Shown here piece after piece: positions 17,680 to 28,222 of a DNA stretch of 64,000 nt. Position 1 is the stretch's first letter; the number at the start of each line of letters is the position of its first letter. The notes below the pieces were generated by a model. It saw only the letters and a program-made list of their open reading frames with translations. It was not told the origin of the DNA and ran no database searches. This DNA is from Nodosilinea sp. LEGE 06152 (GTDB lineage: Bacteria; Cyanobacteriota; Cyanobacteriia; Phormidesmidales; Phormidesmidaceae), in assembly GCF_015207525.1 (NCBI RefSeq), contig NZ_JADEWR010000001.1:384597-448596 (forward strand), read 5' to 3'. The position numbers and the translations under genes are program-made.

Positions 17680-18567
17680 ATGTTCAAATCCGTCGGTCGG
17701 CAGGTGTGTGCTTTTGATTTGGAGTGGGTGCCCGACCCCGCCTCGGGGCGGCGGGTGTACGGCCTGCCTCAAACGATGCCCGATGCTGACGTTCTCGACG
17801 TGATGTGGGCTAAGGCTGGGGCTACGGCAGACAAGCCTCGCCCGCACCTCAAAACGGCGCTGTGTCGCGTGGTCGCTGTCACTGCCGTAATCCGAGAGCA
17901 GCAGCCCGATGGCGGCATTCGCCTGCGCTTGACCACCCTGCCGAGGCAGATTGATCAGCTGATGGATAAGGGAGAGCTGATTTCTACCTTTCTGAGCTAC
18001 CTGGGGCAGCACCATCCTCAGCTGGTGGGCTTTAATTCGCAAACCGCTGACCTGCCGATTTTGCTGCAGCGCGGGCTGGTTTCAGGCATTTCAGCCGCAG
18101 AATTTTGCCGCCGGGCCGACAAGGGCTGGGGCAGCGACTACTTTAGCCGCCACGGCGATGCCCACATCGATTTGAAAAGCGTCCTCAGCGGCTGGGGCAT
18201 TGCGACGCCTACCCTGCACGAACTGGCGGCGGCGATGGGCATTCCCGGCCCGGTGGGGGCAGAGCCACACGATGTGGTGGATTGGTGGGTCGACGGGGAT
18301 CTGCAATCCATTGTGGTGCAGAGTCAGTACGACGCGTTGAGCACTTACCTGGTATGGCTGCGGGCCGGGCGATTTGCCGGGTTCTTTAGCCCAGAGCAGT
18401 ATGGCGACGAAGAGGAGCGGGTGCGGGCGGTGGTGCGCGATCGCATCACTGAGGGCGATCGCCACCTCGCGCCATACCTCAACCGGTGGGACAGCTTCAC
18501 CACCCAGTCCGCCCCTGCCCCAGTCATTCCCCTAGCCCCAACCGCCGAAGCAGAACAGGCGGCCTAG
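17680..18567 (+). CDS. Predicted 3'-5' exonuclease, PolB-exonuclease-like (DNA_pol_B_exo2)
   Basis: A 295-residue DEDDy exonuclease-like protein. Exo I is CAFDLEWVPD near residue 10, Exo II is VGFNSQTADLPILLQR near 112, and Exo III is YDALSTYLVWLR near 222 with its Tyr and Asp. The match is to the stand-alone proteins related to the proofreading domain of family B DNA polymerases; there is no polymerase domain. It may trim DNA 3' ends in repair. It lies 78 bp after sirB on the same strand, possibly co-transcribed, without an evident functional link. Confidence 0.82.
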   Translation: MFKSVGRQVCAFDLEWVPDPASGRRVYGLPQTMPDADVLDVMWAKAGATADKPRPHLKTALCRVVAVTAVIREQQPDGGIRLRLTTLPRQIDQLMDKGELISTFLSYLGQHHPQLVGFNSQTADLPILLQRGLVSGISAAEFCRRADKGWGSDYFSRHGDAHIDLKSVLSGWGIATPTLHELAAAMGIPGPVGAEPHDVVDWWVDGDLQSIVVQSQYDALSTYLVWLRAGRFAGFFSPEQYGDEEERVRAVVRDRITEGDRHLAPYLNRWDSFTTQSAPAPVIPLAPTAEAEQAA

Positions 18568-18663
18568 GTTGCCTCCAATACATCTAAAGCCCAACCGCCA
18601 AGAGAACCCTCCATCGCCAATGTGCTCGTCGAGCCGGGAAATTGGAGGGCGATGGCTATAAAA

Positions 18664-19077
18664 TTAGCCTTTCTTCGCGGCCAGCCCAATCTCCTGCCCA
18701 TAGGAGGGTTCCAATGTGTGGCCATCGGGGTCGCGCAAAAAGGCCCAGTAGCCCACCGGGTAGCCAGAATCTTGCGGGTCTTGTAGTAGGCAACCCTCCT
18801 GCCGGGCCAGGTTGCACAGGGTATCTACTGCCTCGCGACTTTTGCAGCCGACTCCCAAATGGGCCAAGTGAGTCAGCAGGGGCTGTACCGCCGCTTGCTC
18901 GATGAGCACGATCGCAAAGGGGCGCGTGTGGTCAGACAGCCACACAACCTTAACCCCCGTCGCCTGATCGACCCGGTGGTGGATCACCTCCATCGCTGCA
19001 TAGGTCCTATAGAACGCAATGCTGCGTTCTATGTCAGCAACGGGCAGGGCAATGTGGGTTAACCCCAGATCTACCAT
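18664..19077 (-). CDS. VOC family (glyoxalase-like) protein
   Basis: A 137-residue single vicinal-oxygen-chelate domain: GLTHIALPVADIERSIAFYRTY at the start with a metal-ligand His8, FAIVLIEQ mid-way, and FLRDPDGHTLEPSYGQE at the end with the ligand Glu. Relatives include glyoxalase I, fosfomycin resistance proteins and dioxygenases; the substrate cannot be told. It is 32 bp downstream of gyrA's stop region on the same strand and starts at the ATG at 19075-19077. Confidence 0.85.
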   Translation of the reverse strand: MVDLGLTHIALPVADIERSIAFYRTYAAMEVIHHRVDQATGVKVVWLSDHTRPFAIVLIEQAAVQPLLTHLAHLGVGCKSREAVDTLCNLARQEGCLLQDPQDSGYPVGYWAFLRDPDGHTLEPSYGQEIGLAAKKG

Positions 19078-19109
19078 GGCGATTTTCTTTCCCAGGGGTG
19101 GGGCAATAG

Positions 19110-21737
19110 TTAGATTGGTTCATCAGGAGTGACTTCGGTGGGTGCCTCGGCAGCCTCCTCGATCGCTTCCACAATCGCTTCTACCGTGTCGTCGAAGGGC
19201 TCTTCCTGCAGCGCAGGGGGCACCACGGCCACGGCGGCGATCGCATCTTCGGCATCAAGCCGCTGCAAGCGCACCCCGGTCGCCGGGCGCGACTGAATCG
19301 AGATATCGTTCACCCGCTGGCGAATGATGATGCCCCGGTTGGTTACCAGCATGAGTTCGTCGCCCTCGCCCACCACCAGCAGCGAGGCCAGGGTGTCGTC
19401 GCGCTTGCGGAACTTGATCGCCATCAGGCCCATACCGGCCCGGTTTTGCAGGCGAAACTTGGCCACCGGCACCCGCTTGCCCAGGCCCGAGGCGGTGATC
19501 ACCAGCACCCAGGGTCCGCTTTCGCTGCCGTTGGTGATGGTGTCGTCGTCGTCGTCGTCGCCGCCCGCCTCCGTGGCCTGCACCACCGCTTCCACCACCT
19601 GGCTGGGCAAAATATCCATGCTGATCAGCTCGTCGCCGTCGCGCAGGGCCATGGCCCGCACGCCGCGAGTGGGCCGGCCCAGGGGCCGCAGCTGGTCGTC
19701 GGTGGCCTTAAAGTGAATGGTCATGCCCCGCCGCGAGCCGATCAAAATGCTGTCGGTGTTGCGGGCCAGGCGCACCCACTTGAGGTGGTCTCCCTCTTCG
19801 AGGGAAATGGCAATCAGGCCGTTGGTGCGAATGTTGCTGAAGGCCGACAGGGCGGTTTTCTTCACAAAGCCGCCCTGGGTCAGCATTACCAGATAGTCTT
19901 CGTCGGTGAACTCGCGCACCGCCAGCACCGAGGTAATCGCCTCTTCTTTAGGGATGGGCAGCATTTGCACGATGGGCATACCGCGAGCGGCGCGGGAGCC
20001 CTCGGCGATCTGGTAGGCGCGCAGGGCGTAGGTAACGCCGCGATCGCTAAAGAACAGCAGGTAGTCGTGGGTGTAGCAGGTGATGAAGTGCTGCACGCCG
20101 TCGTCTTCCTTCATCTTGGCCCCGGCCTTGCCTCGGGTGGCGCGGCTCTGGGCCTCAAAGGTGGCCACGGGCATGCGCTTGATATAACCCTGGTCGGTGA
20201 CGAGAATAACCACCTGCTCGTTGGCGATCAGCGAAATGTCGGTGAGTTCCCCGTCGTCCATCTCGATCACGGTGCGGCGGGGGCTGTCGTGCTTGGCCTT
20301 GAGTTCGCCCAGCTCGGTGGTGATGATCTCCAGAATGCGCTCGCGGCGGGCCAGAATGTCTTGCAGGTCGGTGATCTTAGCGACCAACTCCTCGTGCTCC
20401 TGCTGGATTTTGTCGGCCTCCAGGGCGGTGAGGCGGCGCAGCTGCATTTGCAGAATAGCGTCGGCCTGTAGCTCCGAGAGGCTGTAGGTATCCATCAGCT
20501 CCTGCTTGGCGGTCGGGGTGTCTGCCGCGCCGCGAATCAGGGCAATAATGGCATCCAAATTGTCTAGGGCGATCAGGTACCCCTGGAGCAGGTGGTCGCG
20601 CTCCTCGGCTTTGCGCAGCTCGTAGCGGGTGCGGCGAACAATGGTTTCTTCACGAAACTCCAGGAACACCTCCAGCATGCGCTTGAGGCCGAGCAGCTGG
20701 GGTTCGCCGTTGACCAGGGCCAGCATGTTGACGCCGAAGTTGTTTTGTAAGGGCGTCTGCTTGTAGAGGTTGTTGAGCACCACGCGGGGGTAGGCGTCGC
20801 GCTTCAGCTCGATGACGATGCGCATACCGTCGCGATCGCTTTCATCGCGAATATCCGAAATCCCCTCCAGGCGGCGCTCGTTCACCATTTCGGCGATCCG
20901 CTCGATCATGCCCGCCTTGTTGGTCTGGTAGGGCAGCTCGGTGATGACAATGGCTTCGCGATCGGGGCGGCCCCGGTGCTCGATGGTTTCCATGCTGGCC
21001 ACGCCGCGCATGGTGACCGAGCCGCGCCCGGTCATGTAGGCGTCGCGAATGCCGCTGCGACCCAAGATTTGCCCGCCCGTGGGGAAATCGGGGCCGGGGA
21101 TGATCTCCATCAGCTCGGCGGTAGAGATCTCGGGGTTATTGATCAGCGCGATCACGCCGTCGATCAGCTCGCCGGGGTTGTGGGGCGGAATGTTGGTGGC
21201 CATGCCCACGGCAATGCCGGAGGAGCCGTTGAGCAACAGCTGGGGCAGCCGCGAGGGCATCACCACTGGCTCTTGTTGGGAACCGTCAAAGTTATCGGCA
21301 AAATCGACGGTGTCTGACTCGATGTCTTGCAGCAGCGAGTCACTGGTCAGCGACTGCAGGCGACACTCGGTGTATCGCATCGCCGCCGGGGGGTCGTTGT
21401 CAATGGAGCCAAAGTTGCCGTGGCCGTTGATCAGCGGCATTCGCATGGAGAAGTCTTGGGCCATGCGCACCAGGGCGTCGTACACCGCCGTGTCGCCGTG
21501 GGGGTGGTACTTACCCAGCACTTCGCCCACCACACGGGCGCACTTACGAAAGGGGCGATCGGCGGCTAAACCCAGCTCGTGCATGGCATAGAGAATGCGG
21601 CGGTGCACCGGCTTGAGCCCATCCCTGGCATCTGGCAGCGCCCGACCCACGATCACGCTCATGGCGTATTCCAGGTAAGAGCTTTGCATTTCAACGCGCA
21701 GATCGGTAGGGACGATGCGCTCTTCTGGGGTTGCCAT
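19110..21737 (-). CDS. gyrA: DNA gyrase subunit A
   Basis: An 875-residue type IIA topoisomerase subunit that cuts and rejoins DNA to introduce negative supercoils with GyrB. The catalytic tyrosine is Y122 in [10 protein letters not shown], the same number as in E. coli. The quinolone-determining region reads [10 protein letters not shown], so residue 83 is Thr where E. coli has Ser. The C-terminal beta-pinwheel carries [10 protein letters not shown] at the place of the GyrA box, a relaxed form of the usual QRRGGRG. A six-Asp run (codons GAC repeated, 19542-19559) sits in a loop of the pinwheel, and the last 40 residues are acidic, as in many GyrA proteins. Confidence 0.95.
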   Translation of the reverse strand: MATPEERIVPTDLRVEMQSSYLEYAMSVIVGRALPDARDGLKPVHRRILYAMHELGLAADRPFRKCARVVGEVLGKYHPHGDTAVYDALVRMAQDFSMRMPLINGHGNFGSIDNDPPAAMRYTECRLQSLTSDSLLQDIESDTVDFADNFDGSQQEPVVMPSRLPQLLLNGSSGIAVGMATNIPPHNPGELIDGVIALINNPEISTAELMEIIPGPDFPTGGQILGRSGIRDAYMTGRGSVTMRGVASMETIEHRGRPDREAIVITELPYQTNKAGMIERIAEMVNERRLEGISDIRDESDRDGMRIVIELKRDAYPRVVLNNLYKQTPLQNNFGVNMLALVNGEPQLLGLKRMLEVFLEFREETIVRRTRYELRKAEERDHLLQGYLIALDNLDAIIALIRGAADTPTAKQELMDTYSLSELQADAILQMQLRRLTALEADKIQQEHEELVAKITDLQDILARRERILEIITTELGELKAKHDSPRRTVIEMDDGELTDISLIANEQVVILVTDQGYIKRMPVATFEAQSRATRGKAGAKMKEDDGVQHFITCYTHDYLLFFSDRGVTYALRAYQIAEGSRAARGMPIVQMLPIPKEEAITSVLAVREFTDEDYLVMLTQGGFVKKTALSAFSNIRTNGLIAISLEEGDHLKWVRLARNTDSILIGSRRGMTIHFKATDDQLRPLGRPTRGVRAMALRDGDELISMDILPSQVVEAVVQATEAGGDDDDDDTITNGSESGPWVLVITASGLGKRVPVAKFRLQNRAGMGLMAIKFRKRDDTLASLLVVGEGDELMLVTNRGIIIRQRVNDISIQSRPATGVRLQRLDAEDAIAAVAVVPPALQEEPFDDTVEAIVEAIEEAAEAPTEVTPDEPI

Positions 21738-21995
21738 AGGCGGAAAAACTCCGAATTTGCGAACAACAAAGCGCTAGTCAGACCCTCGCACCGAGCGGTG
21801 CTGAATAGCGCTTAATCAGTTATGTTTTTGGGGTTGCATACAGGCTATATTTTAGCACGAAATCCCTGGGTCAAATCAGAGGTTGCTATGGTAGAAGGAC
21901 GGGACATGGAGCCCTGATTCCGCAGTGCTTTGCGGCTTCGTTTAACCCCTCCCACGGGGCCTTCATTCTGATAGTTTGTCCCCTGAGAGTTTGCT

Positions 21996-22940
21996 GTGCA
22001 CCACGCCTTCACCATGGCCGATTTTGCTATTATCTATTCGCCAGAATTTTTAAGCCACGACACCGGCCATTTTCATCCTGAAAACGCGGGTCGATTGAAA
22101 GCGGTTGTGGCCGCTTTAGAGCAGGCGACCTGGGCCGGACAGCTAGACTGGCGATCGCCCACTCCGGTGCACCAGCGCGATGTCGATACGCGCATTGCCC
22201 AAATTCATAACCCTCGCTACGTTGCGGCCCTGCGCGAAATTGCCCATACCGGCGGTGGCCACGTCGATGGCGATACCGTAGTCTCTGAGGAGAGCTATGC
22301 CGTGGCGCGGCTGGCGGTGAGCGCCTGGCTAGATGGCGTCGACTACCTGTGCTCAACAGGGCATTCGGCCTTTGTGCTGGCCCGCCCGCCGGGGCACCAT
22401 GCGGTGCGCGATCGCGGCATGGGCTTTTGTCTGTTCGCCAATGCGGCGATCGCCGCCCACTACGCCCTAGAGCAGCCCGGCATTGCCCGTGTCGCCATTC
22501 TCGACTGGGATGTGCACCACGGCAACGGCACCCAGGCGCTGGTGGAGCAGAATGCCGCGATCGCCTACTGCTCGCTGCACCAGCTGCCCGCCTACCCCGG
22601 CACCGGCCACAGCAGCGAAACCGGCTTTCACGGCAACGTGCTCAACCTGCCCATGGCCCCCGGCAGCGCCAGCGCCGATTACACCGAGGCATTTGAGCAA
22701 AAGGTAGTTCCTTTTCTGACAGACTTCGCTCCCGATCTGCTGATCGTCAGCGCCGGGTACGACGCCAATGCCGCTGACCCCCTAGCCGACATCAACCTAC
22801 AGCCCCAAGATTACGGTGCATTCACCCAGCATTGCCTGAGCGTCACCGACAGGATTCTGTTTGGCCTTGAGGGCGGCTATGACTACGACGCGCTCAGCCG
22901 GTCGGTGCTGGCTACGATCGCAGCGCGGTTAGGAGTGTAA
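21996..22940 (+). CDS. Histone deacetylase / acetoin-utilisation family protein
   Basis: A 314-residue arginase-deacetylase-fold enzyme. Active-site features are RPPGHHA near 130, zinc ligands in DWDVHHGNG near 172-174 and in SAGYDANAADPLA near 252, and the GLEGGYD end motif. Bacterial members remove acetyl or other acyl groups from small molecules (polyamines) or proteins. Two starts are possible: GTG at 21996, with GAGAG seven bases before it, or ATG at 22014, which lacks a Shine-Dalgarno but lies closer to the conserved beginning (MADFAIIYSPEF). I give the longer form. The gene is divergent from gyrA. Confidence 0.9.
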   Translation: MHHAFTMADFAIIYSPEFLSHDTGHFHPENAGRLKAVVAALEQATWAGQLDWRSPTPVHQRDVDTRIAQIHNPRYVAALREIAHTGGGHVDGDTVVSEESYAVARLAVSAWLDGVDYLCSTGHSAFVLARPPGHHAVRDRGMGFCLFANAAIAAHYALEQPGIARVAILDWDVHHGNGTQALVEQNAAIAYCSLHQLPAYPGTGHSSETGFHGNVLNLPMAPGSASADYTEAFEQKVVPFLTDFAPDLLIVSAGYDANAADPLADINLQPQDYGAFTQHCLSVTDRILFGLEGGYDYDALSRSVLATIAARLGV

Positions 22941-22993
22941 AAGCCGTTTTGGCCAGGTGCGGAAGGCCGACGACTAGGACGGTTGCAATTGGT

Positions 22994-23124
22994 TATATCG
23001 CCCTGGCCAGCTGATTTAGGACAGAATCGAGGATCTCAGCCCAGACCGGGACAGTAGCTGGTTCGCAACCGCCACTCCAACATCTCGCTGGTGTCATGCC
23101 TTAACCTAAGTGGCGATTGCTATG
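22994..23124 (-). repeat. MITE-like dispersed repeat, copy A
   Basis: About 130 bp in the spacer after the HDAC gene. Read on the minus strand it shares ordered blocks with the element at 58735-58858: ATAGCAA-CGCCACT, GGTTA, CATGACA, AGCG, CCAGCT, GGCTGAGAT-CTC-AT-CTGT and AGCTGG. The two ends are roughly inverted copies of each other with TTAGG/GGTTA cores. No open frame is present. Confidence 0.55.
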
Positions 23125-23164
23125 TCAGGCCAGGAGAGTTCAGCGCGGTGCACCGAAATACCAG

Positions 23165-24031
23165 TTACCGAAAGACCAGCACTGGCAAATCGGTGCTGCG
23201 CAGCACCTGGGCTGTGGTGCTGCCTATGACCAAGTGGCGCATGCGGCTATAGCCGTAGGCCCCCAGCAGCAGCAGCGTTACGGCGTTAGTTTGGCAATAT
23301 TGCGCGATCGCCGCCTCAGGGTCCCCCTCTGCCAGGGTGCAAACGGGTGCCCAACCGGTGGCCTGGAGCTGATGCTTGGCCCGCTCCAGGGAGGCTACAG
23401 CCGCAGCGTCATCAGCGCCTTTAGCCACGGTAATCACATGTATCTCCAGCCCTTTGACCAAGGGCGATTGAGCGACAAATGTCAGCATTGCTTGACTGCT
23501 GAGGCTGCCGTCGTAAGCGATCAGCACCCGCTCAATAGGCTGATAGTGACGCGGGGTGATCAGGCAGGGCCGCTGGCTGGCCCGCACAATGCGCTCCAGA
23601 TTAGCCCCCAGATGCCCCGCCGCAAACTGGGCCGACTCGCCCCGCTTGCCCATCACAATCAGGTCGGCATCGACCTCCAGCTTCTCCAGGTAGTCCACTA
23701 AAAAACCAGTCCTATGAATCAGCTTGACCGATTCGACCCCAGCCGTGGTTAGGATTTGCTCAGCAGCGGCCAAAATCAGCTTGGCCTGCTGGTGGTGGAG
23801 TTTTGCCCGCTCGTGTTCTACCTCCACCAGCTTTTTGAGCAGGCTTTCTGAAGCACCTAGGCCAATGCTGCCGCTGAGGTTAGAAGCTTCTGCCGTGATT
23901 CGCCCTCGGTCATCGCTAACGTAGAGCACGTCTACACTGGCCCCGAGCCGCTTGGCCAACCACGCCCCGTAGGGGTAGCTGCTTTGGGCAAACGGTGAAC
24001 CGTCTGTACACAGTAAGATGCGTTGCGCCAT
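23165..24031 (-). CDS. Universal stress protein, tandem UspA domains
   Basis: A 288-residue protein with two UspA domains, about 1-148 (MAQRILLCTDGSPFAQSS to LIVMGKRGES and LERIVRASQRPCLIT) and about 155-288 (VLIAYDGSLSSQAM to LLLLGAYGYSRMRHLVIGSTTAQVLRSTDLPVLVFR). The second keeps the ATP-binding G-2x-G-9x-G(S/T) type motif. It follows the SulP transporter gene after 7 bp, so the two are one operon; SulP-UspA pairs and fusions are known, and the stress protein may modulate the transporter. I take the ATG at 24029-24031 as the start because the domain begins there. Confidence 0.9.
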   Translation of the reverse strand: MAQRILLCTDGSPFAQSSYPYGAWLAKRLGASVDVLYVSDDRGRITAEASNLSGSIGLGASESLLKKLVEVEHERAKLHHQQAKLILAAAEQILTTAGVESVKLIHRTGFLVDYLEKLEVDADLIVMGKRGESAQFAAGHLGANLERIVRASQRPCLITPRHYQPIERVLIAYDGSLSSQAMLTFVAQSPLVKGLEIHVITVAKGADDAAAVASLERAKHQLQATGWAPVCTLAEGDPEAAIAQYCQTNAVTLLLLGAYGYSRMRHLVIGSTTAQVLRSTDLPVLVFR

Positions 24032-24038
24032 ATTTTCT

Positions 24039-25562
24039 CTAGTCAGCGGTGTGTGAACTAACGGGAGGTCGGCTATGGATCGCCAGCTTGTCGACCAAGG
24101 TGGCACTCGCGTCATTGAGACCAATGACCTCCACCTCTGCCCCAGCCCGGCGAAACTTATTCACGACTTTATCTAAAGCGGCTACCGCCCCCTGATCCCA
24201 CAGGTGGGCATGGGTCAGATCGACGGTGATGCGATCGACAAATTCACTGAAATCGAAAGCTTCTAAAAACTCGTCGATCGACACAAAGAAAATTTGCCCC
24301 GACACACTGTAAACCCGGTGGCTGCCGTTATCTTTTAGCACACTGTCGACAAACACCAGCCGGGCAATTTTGCGCGAGAAAAACACCGTGCTCATGACAA
24401 TACCGGTGGCCACCCCTAGCGCAAAGTTACGGGTAAAAATGGTCACCAGCATGGTGGTTAGCATCACCGCCGTTTCGCTGCGGGGAATGCGAGCCATGTC
24501 GCGAAAGGAGGCCCACCGAAACGTGCCAATCGAAACCATGATCATGACGGCTACCAGAGCCGCCATGGGCATTTGACGCACCCAGCCGCTGAGGGCGAGG
24601 ATGGCGAACAACAGAAACACCCCGGCGCACAGAGTAGACAATCGGCCTCGGCCACCCGACTGCACATTAATCACCGATTGGCCAATCATGCCGCAGCCCG
24701 CCATACCGCCAAAAAAGCTGGTGATGATGTTGGCAATGCCCTGTCCTTTGGCCTCTCGGTTTTTATCGCTGGGAGTGTCGGTTAGCTCATCTACTAAAGA
24801 TGCGGTCAGAAACGAAGCCAGTAGCCCCACCACCGCCATGGTTAGGGATGTGGGCAGCACAATACGCAGGGTCTCGAGGGTTAAGGGCACCTGGGGCAGA
24901 GCAAAAACAGGCAGGGTTGTGGGCAGTTCTCCCATGTCGCCCACCGTGGGCACGTCAATGCCCAAAGAAATTGCTGCCGTTGTCATCACAAACAGCGCCA
25001 CCAGGGGCGACGGTACTGCCTTAGTCACCCGAGGCAGGCCGTAGATGATCACCAGGGAAAGGGCGGCCATGACGTATACCGCCGGCGGTACGTTGATAAG
25101 CTGGGGCAGCTGCGCTAGAAAAATCAGCACCGCTAGGGCGTTGATATAGCCCACCATTACGGCTCGCGGCACGTAGCGCATTTGGCGGCCTAGCTTAAGC
25201 ACCCCAAAAATTACCTGAAAAACGCCGGTCAACAGGGTGGCTACCAGCAAATACTCCAGCCCGTAGTCGCGCACTAGGTCAATCATCAGCAGGGCCATGG
25301 CCCCGGTGGCGGCGGAGATAGAACCGGGCCTGCCGCCCAGAAACGCGGTGGTAACTGCGATGACAAAAGAGGCATACAGCCCCACCTTGGGGTCGACCCC
25401 GGCGATGATCGAAAAGGCGATCGCCTCGGGGATCAGCGCCAGCCCTACCACGGCCCCAGCTAAAATATCGGCCTTGGGGTTAGCCAACCACTCTCGCCTC
25501 AGGTGGCTAGGTTTGAGCCGCCGGAGCCTCATCTTATAGGTGTTTAATTTGTAAGTATTCAA
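24039..25562 (-). CDS. SulP-family anion transporter with STAS domain
   Basis: A SulP permease (about 500 residues): a membrane domain with [27 protein letters not shown] at the start and the [21 protein letters not shown] signature mid-way, then a STAS domain (about 405-500, [20 protein letters not shown]). Substrates in this family include sulfate and bicarbonate; this protein is not close to BicA in the parts I can compare. Start: a perfect AGGAGG (25567-25572) lies 4 bases before a TTG at 25560-25562 in frame, giving [17 protein letters not shown] take TTG as start. An ATG ten codons later is possible but has no ribosome-binding site. UspA follows 7 bp downstream. Confidence 0.88.
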   Translation of the reverse strand: MNTYKLNTYKMRLRRLKPSHLRREWLANPKADILAGAVVGLALIPEAIAFSIIAGVDPKVGLYASFVIAVTTAFLGGRPGSISAATGAMALLMIDLVRDYGLEYLLVATLLTGVFQVIFGVLKLGRQMRYVPRAVMVGYINALAVLIFLAQLPQLINVPPAVYVMAALSLVIIYGLPRVTKAVPSPLVALFVMTTAAISLGIDVPTVGDMGELPTTLPVFALPQVPLTLETLRIVLPTSLTMAVVGLLASFLTASLVDELTDTPSDKNREAKGQGIANIITSFFGGMAGCGMIGQSVINVQSGGRGRLSTLCAGVFLLFAILALSGWVRQMPMAALVAVMIMVSIGTFRWASFRDMARIPRSETAVMLTTMLVTIFTRNFALGVATGIVMSTVFFSRKIARLVFVDSVLKDNGSHRVYSVSGQIFFVSIDEFLEAFDFSEFVDRITVDLTHAHLWDQGAVAALDKVVNKFRRAGAEVEVIGLNDASATLVDKLAIHSRPPVSSHTAD

Positions 25563-26120
25563 TGTGCCTCCTAAACGCTCAAATAATCGTTTAACCCTAG
25601 AGAACAGCGTCTGATCTTGGCCCCGCACCCCGTTGATTTCCTACCTGTGGGTACCCGAGGACTGGGGGCTAGCCGAGGCAGCTTACTCTGCCCTCAGGTC
25701 AACCCAAGAGTTCAGCTAACCAACAGTTCCAGTCAATGTTTGCGGGGCAGTTAGAAGACCCAAGGGTAAGGTTTGACCTGCCTCCAGCGCCCGCGCTGCG
25801 TTTGCGTGCCTATACCTAAACCCATCCCCCCACTGTGCCCTTGCTGCTGACTACGATGGTCAGGCTACCTGCCAGTGGTGAAGGCAAAATAAAGCGCGGT
25901 GGGCAGCGCGTAAATCTAGGAATAGACCCCTAGCCCATGCCCATGTAAGAGCAAATTAAAGCCAATGTCTAGGCGCTAAACCAAATAAACACACTTTAAG
26001 GTTTACAGGAAAGGGCAAAGGCTCTATTGTTTTTATATCGATCGTCCAACATAAATTTTCTAGTGCTTGGGGTATCGTTTCAAAGCTGCTCAGAGGTTAG
26101 GCCGCAGCGCCTGAACATGT
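25563..26120. other. 558-bp divergent spacer between SulP and TetR genes
   Basis: No gene is evident. It must hold the promoters of the leftward SulP-UspA operon and the rightward tetR-efflux genes. The half near tetR (25,900-26,080) is AT-rich, with TTGTTT and CATAAA boxes about 17 bases apart around 26,030-26,060 as a possible promoter. I could not find a clear long inverted repeat for a TetR operator. Confidence 0.4.
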
Positions 26121-26711
26121 ATGCCCAAGATTGTCGACCACGACCAGTACCGCAAGGAGTTGTTAAACCAATGCTTTGACTTATTTGCTGAAAAGGGCTA
26201 CGCGGCGCTGACCATGCGCCAAATTGCCCAGGGGCTGGGGGTGTCTACGGGCACGCTTTACCATTACTTTCCTAGTAAAGAAGGTTTGTTTGAGCAACTG
26301 GTGCGCGAAACTACGCTGCAAGATATTCAAAATGCGATCGCGGCTGGCCAACATGAGTGTGTGCTGGGGCGCATAGAGGCTGCCCTAGAGTTTGTGGCTC
26401 AGAACGAGGACTTTTTGAGAAAGAAAATGCTGATTTGGATTGAGTTCTACCAGCATCAGCACCGGGAAAGTGGCGCACCAGTGGAGGTGTTTCATGACGT
26501 TTGGCAGGAGAGCAAGCAGCAGATAGCCGCCCTGCTAGGGTTAGATGACCCGCAGCTCATGGGATTCCTCTGCTGTGCGGTAGACGGCATTTTGCTGCAC
26601 CGTATCTACGAGCCGCAGAGTTGCTCGTTTCGCGATCGCGCCCGCCTGCTGGTCGATATGGTAAAGCTCTACCTGCTTGATCGCGGTTCATTACCCTCTC
26701 TTAATAGTTAA
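26121..26711 (+). CDS. TetR family transcriptional regulator
   Basis: A 196-residue repressor-type protein. The helix-turn-helix lies at residues about 27-48 (LTMRQIAQGLGVSTGTLYHYFPSKEGLFEQL), the canonical TetR pattern. The C-terminal half is a ligand-binding helical domain with no recognisable ligand specificity. It stands 84 bp upstream of a membrane-fusion-protein gene and an RND pump gene on the same strand; by analogy with AcrR it probably represses them until a pump substrate binds. Confidence 0.92.
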   Translation: MPKIVDHDQYRKELLNQCFDLFAEKGYAALTMRQIAQGLGVSTGTLYHYFPSKEGLFEQLVRETTLQDIQNAIAAGQHECVLGRIEAALEFVAQNEDFLRKKMLIWIEFYQHQHRESGAPVEVFHDVWQESKQQIAALLGLDDPQLMGFLCCAVDGILLHRIYEPQSCSFRDRARLLVDMVKLYLLDRGSLPSLNS

Positions 26712-26795
26712 CGGCTACGATCTAGGGCTTGGCATAGCGGGCTTTGGCGAGACCTTGGGGCATACCTCTAAAATTCTCTGCATTACCATTAGGCA

Positions 26796-28097
26796 ATGGC
26801 ATTCATGTCTAACACGCACTCAAAGTCTGGTGATCCTATGCTGCCAGTAACCATTCGTCGATCGGGTCAGGCTTTGGGGGCTGCCCTCGCCCTGTCGCTA
26901 GCTGTAGCGGCCTGTAGCCAACCTCAGCCACCAGGGGCGATGGGGCCTCAGGCGGTGCAGGTGCGGGTGCAAGAACTTCAGCCCGGCACCTTTGAGGAAG
27001 GCTCTGACTTCGTTGGCTCCCTTGAGGCCGAGCAGCGCATTGAGCTCAAGCCCGAGGTAGAGGGCCGGGTGACTCAGGTGCTGGTTAGCTCTGGTAGCAC
27101 CGTGGCCCAAGGTCAGCCCGTGGTGCAGCTCAGCCCCGACCAGGTGCAGTCTGAAGTGGCCGCCAATCAAGCGGCCGCCCAGGCCGCTGGCTTTGGGCGC
27201 GAGGCCGCCCAGGCCCAGGTCGATGCCGCCCAAGCTCAGCTCACCCGCACCCAGGCCGACGTCGAGCTGGCCTCCGTAGAATTTCGCCGCACCGAGCGGC
27301 TCGTGGGGGCAGGGGCACTGAGCCGCCAAGACCTAGACAACGCCCAAAACCAGCTCAATGTCGCCCAGTCCGCCCAGCGCCAGGCCCAAGACAACGTGCG
27401 AGCGGCCCAGGCCCAGCTGCAGCAGGCGCTCTCAACCTTTGAGCAGGCCCAGGCCCAGGTCGATGTCAGTCAGGCAGACGTGGGCTTTAAGCAGGTGGTG
27501 GCCCCGGTTGCCGGTCGCCTCGGCGATGTGTCGCTCAAGGTGGGCGATTACGTACAGGCGGGGCAAACCCTGGCCACCATCACCCAAAATAGCGAGCTAT
27601 TTTTACGCATTCAGGTGCCGACTACGCGGGCCAGCCAGCTGCGGACAGGTATTCCGGTAGAGCTGCTGAGCCCTGATACGGGCGAACCTCTGGCCACGGG
27701 CAGCGTTAACTTCATTTCGCCGGAGGTCGATGGAGCCGGACAATCGATCTTAGTGAAGGCTCGTTTTCCAAATGAGGCGGGCAACCTGCGGGATGGACAG
27801 TTTGTGCGAGCCAGGCTGATCTGGAGCACCACCGCAACGCTGCTGGTGCCCACCGTGGCGGTGACTCGCATCGCCGGACAAAGCTTTGTGTTTGTGGCCA
27901 CCGACCAGCCCCAGGAAGACGGGCAAACCCTGCGGGTGGCTTCCCAGCGGCCAGTGCAGCTGGGGCAAATGCAGGGGAACAACTATCAGGTGATTGACGG
28001 GCTGCAACCCGGAGATGAAGTGATTGTGACCAATATTTTGCAGCTGCAGGACGGCCGTCCGATTGCCCCCGAAGCCCAGGCTTCAGCAACACCTTAG
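26796..28097 (+). CDS. RND efflux periplasmic adaptor (membrane fusion lipoprotein)
   Basis: A 433-residue HlyD/AcrA-type adaptor. The N-terminus has an export signal ending in a lipobox LAVAAC near residue 40, so it is a lipoprotein. A lipoyl-like half (IELKPEVEGRVTQVLVSSGSTV) and its partner (VAPVAGRLGDVSLKVGDYVQAGQTL) flank a long Ala/Gln-rich coiled-coil hairpin (about 115-225), followed by the beta-barrel domain. It links the inner-membrane pump encoded next to an outer-membrane channel. A start at the ATG at 26838, closer to the signal core, is also possible. No TolC-type gene lies nearby. Confidence 0.92.
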   Translation: MAFMSNTHSKSGDPMLPVTIRRSGQALGAALALSLAVAACSQPQPPGAMGPQAVQVRVQELQPGTFEEGSDFVGSLEAEQRIELKPEVEGRVTQVLVSSGSTVAQGQPVVQLSPDQVQSEVAANQAAAQAAGFGREAAQAQVDAAQAQLTRTQADVELASVEFRRTERLVGAGALSRQDLDNAQNQLNVAQSAQRQAQDNVRAAQAQLQQALSTFEQAQAQVDVSQADVGFKQVVAPVAGRLGDVSLKVGDYVQAGQTLATITQNSELFLRIQVPTTRASQLRTGIPVELLSPDTGEPLATGSVNFISPEVDGAGQSILVKARFPNEAGNLRDGQFVRARLIWSTTATLLVPTVAVTRIAGQSFVFVATDQPQEDGQTLRVASQRPVQLGQMQGNNYQVIDGLQPGDEVIVTNILQLQDGRPIAPEAQASATP

Positions 28098-28222
28098 GCC
28101 GTGATGCTAGGGCGTGAGTTCCTGCTGCTTTGACGGTTGTGTAGCGTCTGTGTGGCGCGATTCGCAAGGCGATTTCTTTGGAAATCGCGGCCCTCTATCC
28201 CTTAAGCCCCGGTATTCTACCT

